The notes under the pieces are model-generated. The model had not been told where the DNA came from, made no database searches, and worked only from the letters and a program-made list of their open reading frames with translations. From NCBI GenBank assembly GCA_045650425.1, contig JAZRRD010000097.1, forward strand, positions 1-6,032: a stretch of 6,032 bases of DNA, in the 5' to 3' direction. This DNA is from RGIG1752 sp045650425. GTDB taxonomy: Bacteria; Bacillota_I; Bacilli_A; RF39; UBA660. Each line of letters starts with the position of its first letter. Position 1 is the first letter of the stretch. Below, piece by piece: positions 4,857-6,032 of this stretch. The position numbers were made by a program, and so were the translations under genes.

Positions 4857-5483
4857 ATGGAAAAAACTATAGAAATTTTCATTGGTGGATCTACGGATAA
4901 AAACATGAGCGAAAGTTATAAACTCACTGCAATAGAGTTAGGGAAAATTATTAATGAACGAAAAGAATATTCAATAATATTTGATGGATGCTTAGGTTTA
5001 CCATTTTTAGTATTTAATGAGCTAGATTATACATCAAGAGCCGTAATATATAAAACACGCTATTACGGAAATGATTATATATTTAAAAGCAGTGCATTAA
5101 TTCGTGAATTTAGATATCAATCTGATTTTATTAGAACTATTCCTGAAGGTGCTGATGCAATGATTTTTATGAAAGGTGGAACTAGTACAATATCAGAATT
5201 AATGTACGCTATTGAAACCAAGAAAAACAAAGAGCATGATAAGCCTATTGTTGTTTTAAATATTAATAACGAATGGAACGAACTTATTAACTTATTAGAT
5301 AGTTTAAATATAGATAATATTTATTATGTAACAGATAATATTATTGATTCACTAAACTATATAGAAACAGAATTATTAAAAAAAGAGTCTTCTTATAATC
5401 AACATTTACTTCAATTCATGGAAAGAAAAACACCAATTATTGAAGAAATCCATTCTAGAATTTTGAATAGAAAATCTTGTTAA
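4857..5483 (+). CDS. LOG/SLOG-family protein (Rossmann-like nucleotide-binding)
   Basis: 208 residues, ATG with SD AAAGGTGAT. The N-terminus IFIGGSTDKNMSESYKLTAIELGKII follows the LOG pattern (beta strand, Gly-Ser loop, Tyr, helix). REFRYQSDFI (83-92) aligns with the LOG arginine region (candidate R83 or R86). ADAMIFMKGGTSTISE (99-114) aligns with the signature PGGxGTxxE, keeping the Gly pair, Thr and catalytic-position E114, and DKPIVVLNI follows as in LOG. LOG enzymes release a free base from nucleoside 5'-monophosphates; related SLOG domains bind nucleotides or ADP-ribose derivatives as sensors in defence systems such as Thoeris. Two motifs are degenerate: GGG..GLMG is FDGCLGLPFLV, and PGGxGT is KGGTST, so activity or ligand may differ. 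Residues 172-208 are an extra charged helical tail. It is divergent from the nucleotidyltransferase. The family call is fairly secure; calling it a cytokinin-type phosphoribohydrolase is not justified. Confidence 0.83.
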   Translation: MEKTIEIFIGGSTDKNMSESYKLTAIELGKIINERKEYSIIFDGCLGLPFLVFNELDYTSRAVIYKTRYYGNDYIFKSSALIREFRYQSDFIRTIPEGADAMIFMKGGTSTISELMYAIETKKNKEHDKPIVVLNINNEWNELINLLDSLNIDNIYYVTDNIIDSLNYIETELLKKESSYNQHLLQFMERKTPIIEEIHSRILNRKSC

Positions 5484-5505
5484 TCATTTCTAATTATGTT
5501 ATTAT
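5477..5505 (+). promoter_or_regulatory. Promoter at the end of the LOG-family gene, driving the 5512-5888 region
   Basis: TTGTTA (5477-5482, 4 of 6), a 17-base spacer and TATTAT (5500-5505) with an upstream TG make a plausible extended -10 promoter. The -35 overlaps the LOG stop codon. Transcription would start near 5512, right before a GAAA-tetraloop hairpin. No coding sequence with an SD follows. Confidence 0.5.
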
Positions 5506-5527
5506 GTATATAGATGAAGGAAACTTC

Positions 5528-5760
5528 ATAAAATAAAAATTGGAACATTTGATGCGTTTGTCAGGTGTTTGCCAATATGGTTCACCTTACAAATAGGTGA
5601 TTTTTTCTTTTATATTAATACTAGAAGGAGTAATAATATTAGAAAGAAAATGATAATGATTAAAGAAGAGATTAGAAAATCTTTCTTACTCATTTCTTCG
5701 CCTCCCTTCATTAAAAAGATTGGCAAATCACCTATATCAAATGTTCCAAAAACATTTTAT
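5528..5760. repeat. Long nested imperfect inverted repeat (about 230 bases)
   Basis: Arms pair in order from outside in. ATAAAAT/ATTTTAT pairs 5528-5534 with 5754-5760. An exact 14-base match pairs 5540-5553 (TTGGAACATTTGAT) with 5736-5749. AGGTGTTTGCCAAT (5563-5576) pairs with 5719-5733 with one bulge. TAAT pairs 5616-5619 with 5710-5713, and GAAGGAG (5624-5630) pairs with CTCCCTTC (5702-5709). 5642-5653 pairs with 5690-5699 with bulges, and 5663-5673 pairs with 5678-5687 around a short apical loop. The left inner half is purine-rich and the right inner half pyrimidine-rich. Extra left-arm sequence (5577-5615) holds competing hairpins. The region may be an RNA fold, a MITE-like element or a single-strand replication origin; no direct target-site duplication was found. 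Confidence 0.75.
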
Positions 5761-5841
5761 CAACAACTAAATATATTTGCAAAAAACAATATATTAAATT
5801 TTAATATATAACTAATAACTAAAAATTAATTATCTCTAAAC

Positions 5842-5888
5842 AAAAAATTCAAATTAGAAATTAACAACTTCCCTAATTTGAATTTTTT
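5842..5888. terminator. Bidirectional terminator, 16-bp stem
   Basis: 5842-5857 (AAAAAATTCAAATTAG) and 5873-5888 are exact inverted repeats with a 15-base loop. On the plus strand the stem ends in TTTTTT followed by more T-rich sequence to 5905. On the minus strand it also ends in six Ts. It therefore serves the plus-strand transcript from 5512 and the minus-strand gene whose stop lies at 5890-5892. Confidence 0.82.
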
Positions 5889-5889
5889 A

Positions 5890-6032
5890 TTATTTTTTAT
5901 TTTTCAGACAATCTATTAATTTTTTTACTCCCTCAACTATTATTGTTACATAAATTTTAAAATCAATGAAAATCATCATAGTAAAAATAATATTTAGACT
6001 TAAATCTTTCCGAATTAAATTTTCACTATTTT
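5890..6032 (-). CDS. C-terminal end of a gene entering from the right edge (or a small membrane peptide)
   Basis: A minus-strand frame is open from the window edge (first complete codon at 6030) for 46 codons to TAA at 5892-5890. The start is not in view. The visible end includes SLNIIFTMMIFIDFKIYVTI and closes with VEGVKKLIDCLKNKK, a hydrophobic stretch followed by a basic tail. The stop is directly followed by a 16-bp terminator stem, which supports a real 3' end; an open frame this long is unlikely by chance at this base composition. ATGs at 5979 and 5976 would give peptides of 29 or 28 residues, but neither has an SD, so a larger upstream protein is more likely. A small toxin-like membrane peptide is an alternative. 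Function unknown. Confidence 0.6.
   Translation of the reverse strand, partial: NSENLIRKDLSLNIIFTMMIFIDFKIYVTIIVEGVKKLIDCLKNKK

Larger units (their letters stand above)
5512..5888 (+). ncRNA. Candidate structured non-coding RNA of about 375 nt
   Basis: A likely promoter (5477-5505) and a strong terminator (5842-5888) bracket a gene-free region with extensive nested pairing. At its presumed 5' end, ATGAAG/CTTCAT (5514-5519/5524-5529) is closed by a GAAA tetraloop, a typical stable RNA cap. Then comes the long imperfect hairpin described at 5528-5760. The reading frame that crosses it has no SD at a usable distance and contradicts the pairing pattern. The region could equally be the 3' untranslated part of the LOG transcript, or a palindromic DNA element that happens to be transcribed. 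I do not recognise a family. Confidence 0.42.

Noticed and set aside
5528..5760. T-box or other known leader riboswitch
   Set aside because: No T-box consensus is recognisable, and no plus-strand gene lies downstream before the terminator.
5569..5811. Plus-strand frame of 80 codons starting at a TTG
   Set aside because: AGGTG ends one base before the TTG, too close to initiate. The internal ATG at 5650 has no SD at a usable distance, and the frame runs through both arms of the long hairpin, which explains the sequence better.
5512..5888. Retron msr-msd RNA (long inverted repeats framing a structured RNA)
   Set aside because: No reverse transcriptase follows on the plus strand; a terminator and a convergent gene end the region.

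Overview
The window is very AT-rich (roughly 20-30% G+C in the stretches I counted by eye). It uses the standard code, with TGG for Trp and TAA stops. Shine-Dalgarno (SD) sequences are strong (AAAGGAGG, GGGAGGTG, GAGGAG), start codons include TTG, and promoters are of the extended -10 type (TGnTATAAT). This points to a low-GC member of the Bacillota (Clostridia, Erysipelotrichia or Bacilli), although a fusobacterial or similar low-GC host cannot be excluded. There are no housekeeping genes, and two proteins are unrecognised, so it reads as accessory chromosome, prophage/defence-island or plasmid DNA. No transposase, integrase, Rep protein, tRNA, rRNA or CRISPR array is visible.

Layout, left to right. 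(1) A minus-strand two-gene operon: a ComEC-type metallo-beta-lactamase-fold hydrolase (335-1231, TTG start) whose 3' end overlaps a membrane protein running off the left edge (1-345). (2) Two tandem minus-strand terminators, then an unrecognised 319-aa gene (1451-2410; the start is moved inward to the ATG with a good SD). (3) A 310-base gene-free stretch (2411-2720) that is not empty. It holds two divergent promoters placed symmetrically around one shared -35 region, and a probable structured small RNA of about 105-110 nt on the plus strand that ends in a strong terminator. (4) An unrecognised 243-aa gene (2721-3452, minus) with its own promoter and terminator. (5) A divergent pair: a 406-aa pol-beta-superfamily nucleotidyltransferase (3495-4715, minus) with an apparently duplicated helical domain, and a 208-aa LOG/SLOG-family protein (4857-5483, plus). 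(6) A second gene-free stretch (5484-5889) with its own promoter, a GAAA-tetraloop hairpin, a roughly 230-nt nested imperfect inverted repeat and a 16-bp terminator stem. It is a candidate structured RNA or palindromic DNA element. (7) The 3' end of a minus-strand gene entering from the right edge (5890-6032), which uses the same terminator from the other side.

How the genes might work together is inference. The metallohydrolase plus membrane protein looks like an enzyme/membrane pair. The nucleotidyltransferase and LOG protein both belong to nucleotide-handling families and share a promoter region. Most genes have their own TGnTATAAT-like promoter, so the window looks like separately regulated accessory modules, not one long operon. 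The two intergenic RNA-like elements are the most unusual content. The second one carries segments that match, and segments that are complementary to, the SD region of the LOG gene.
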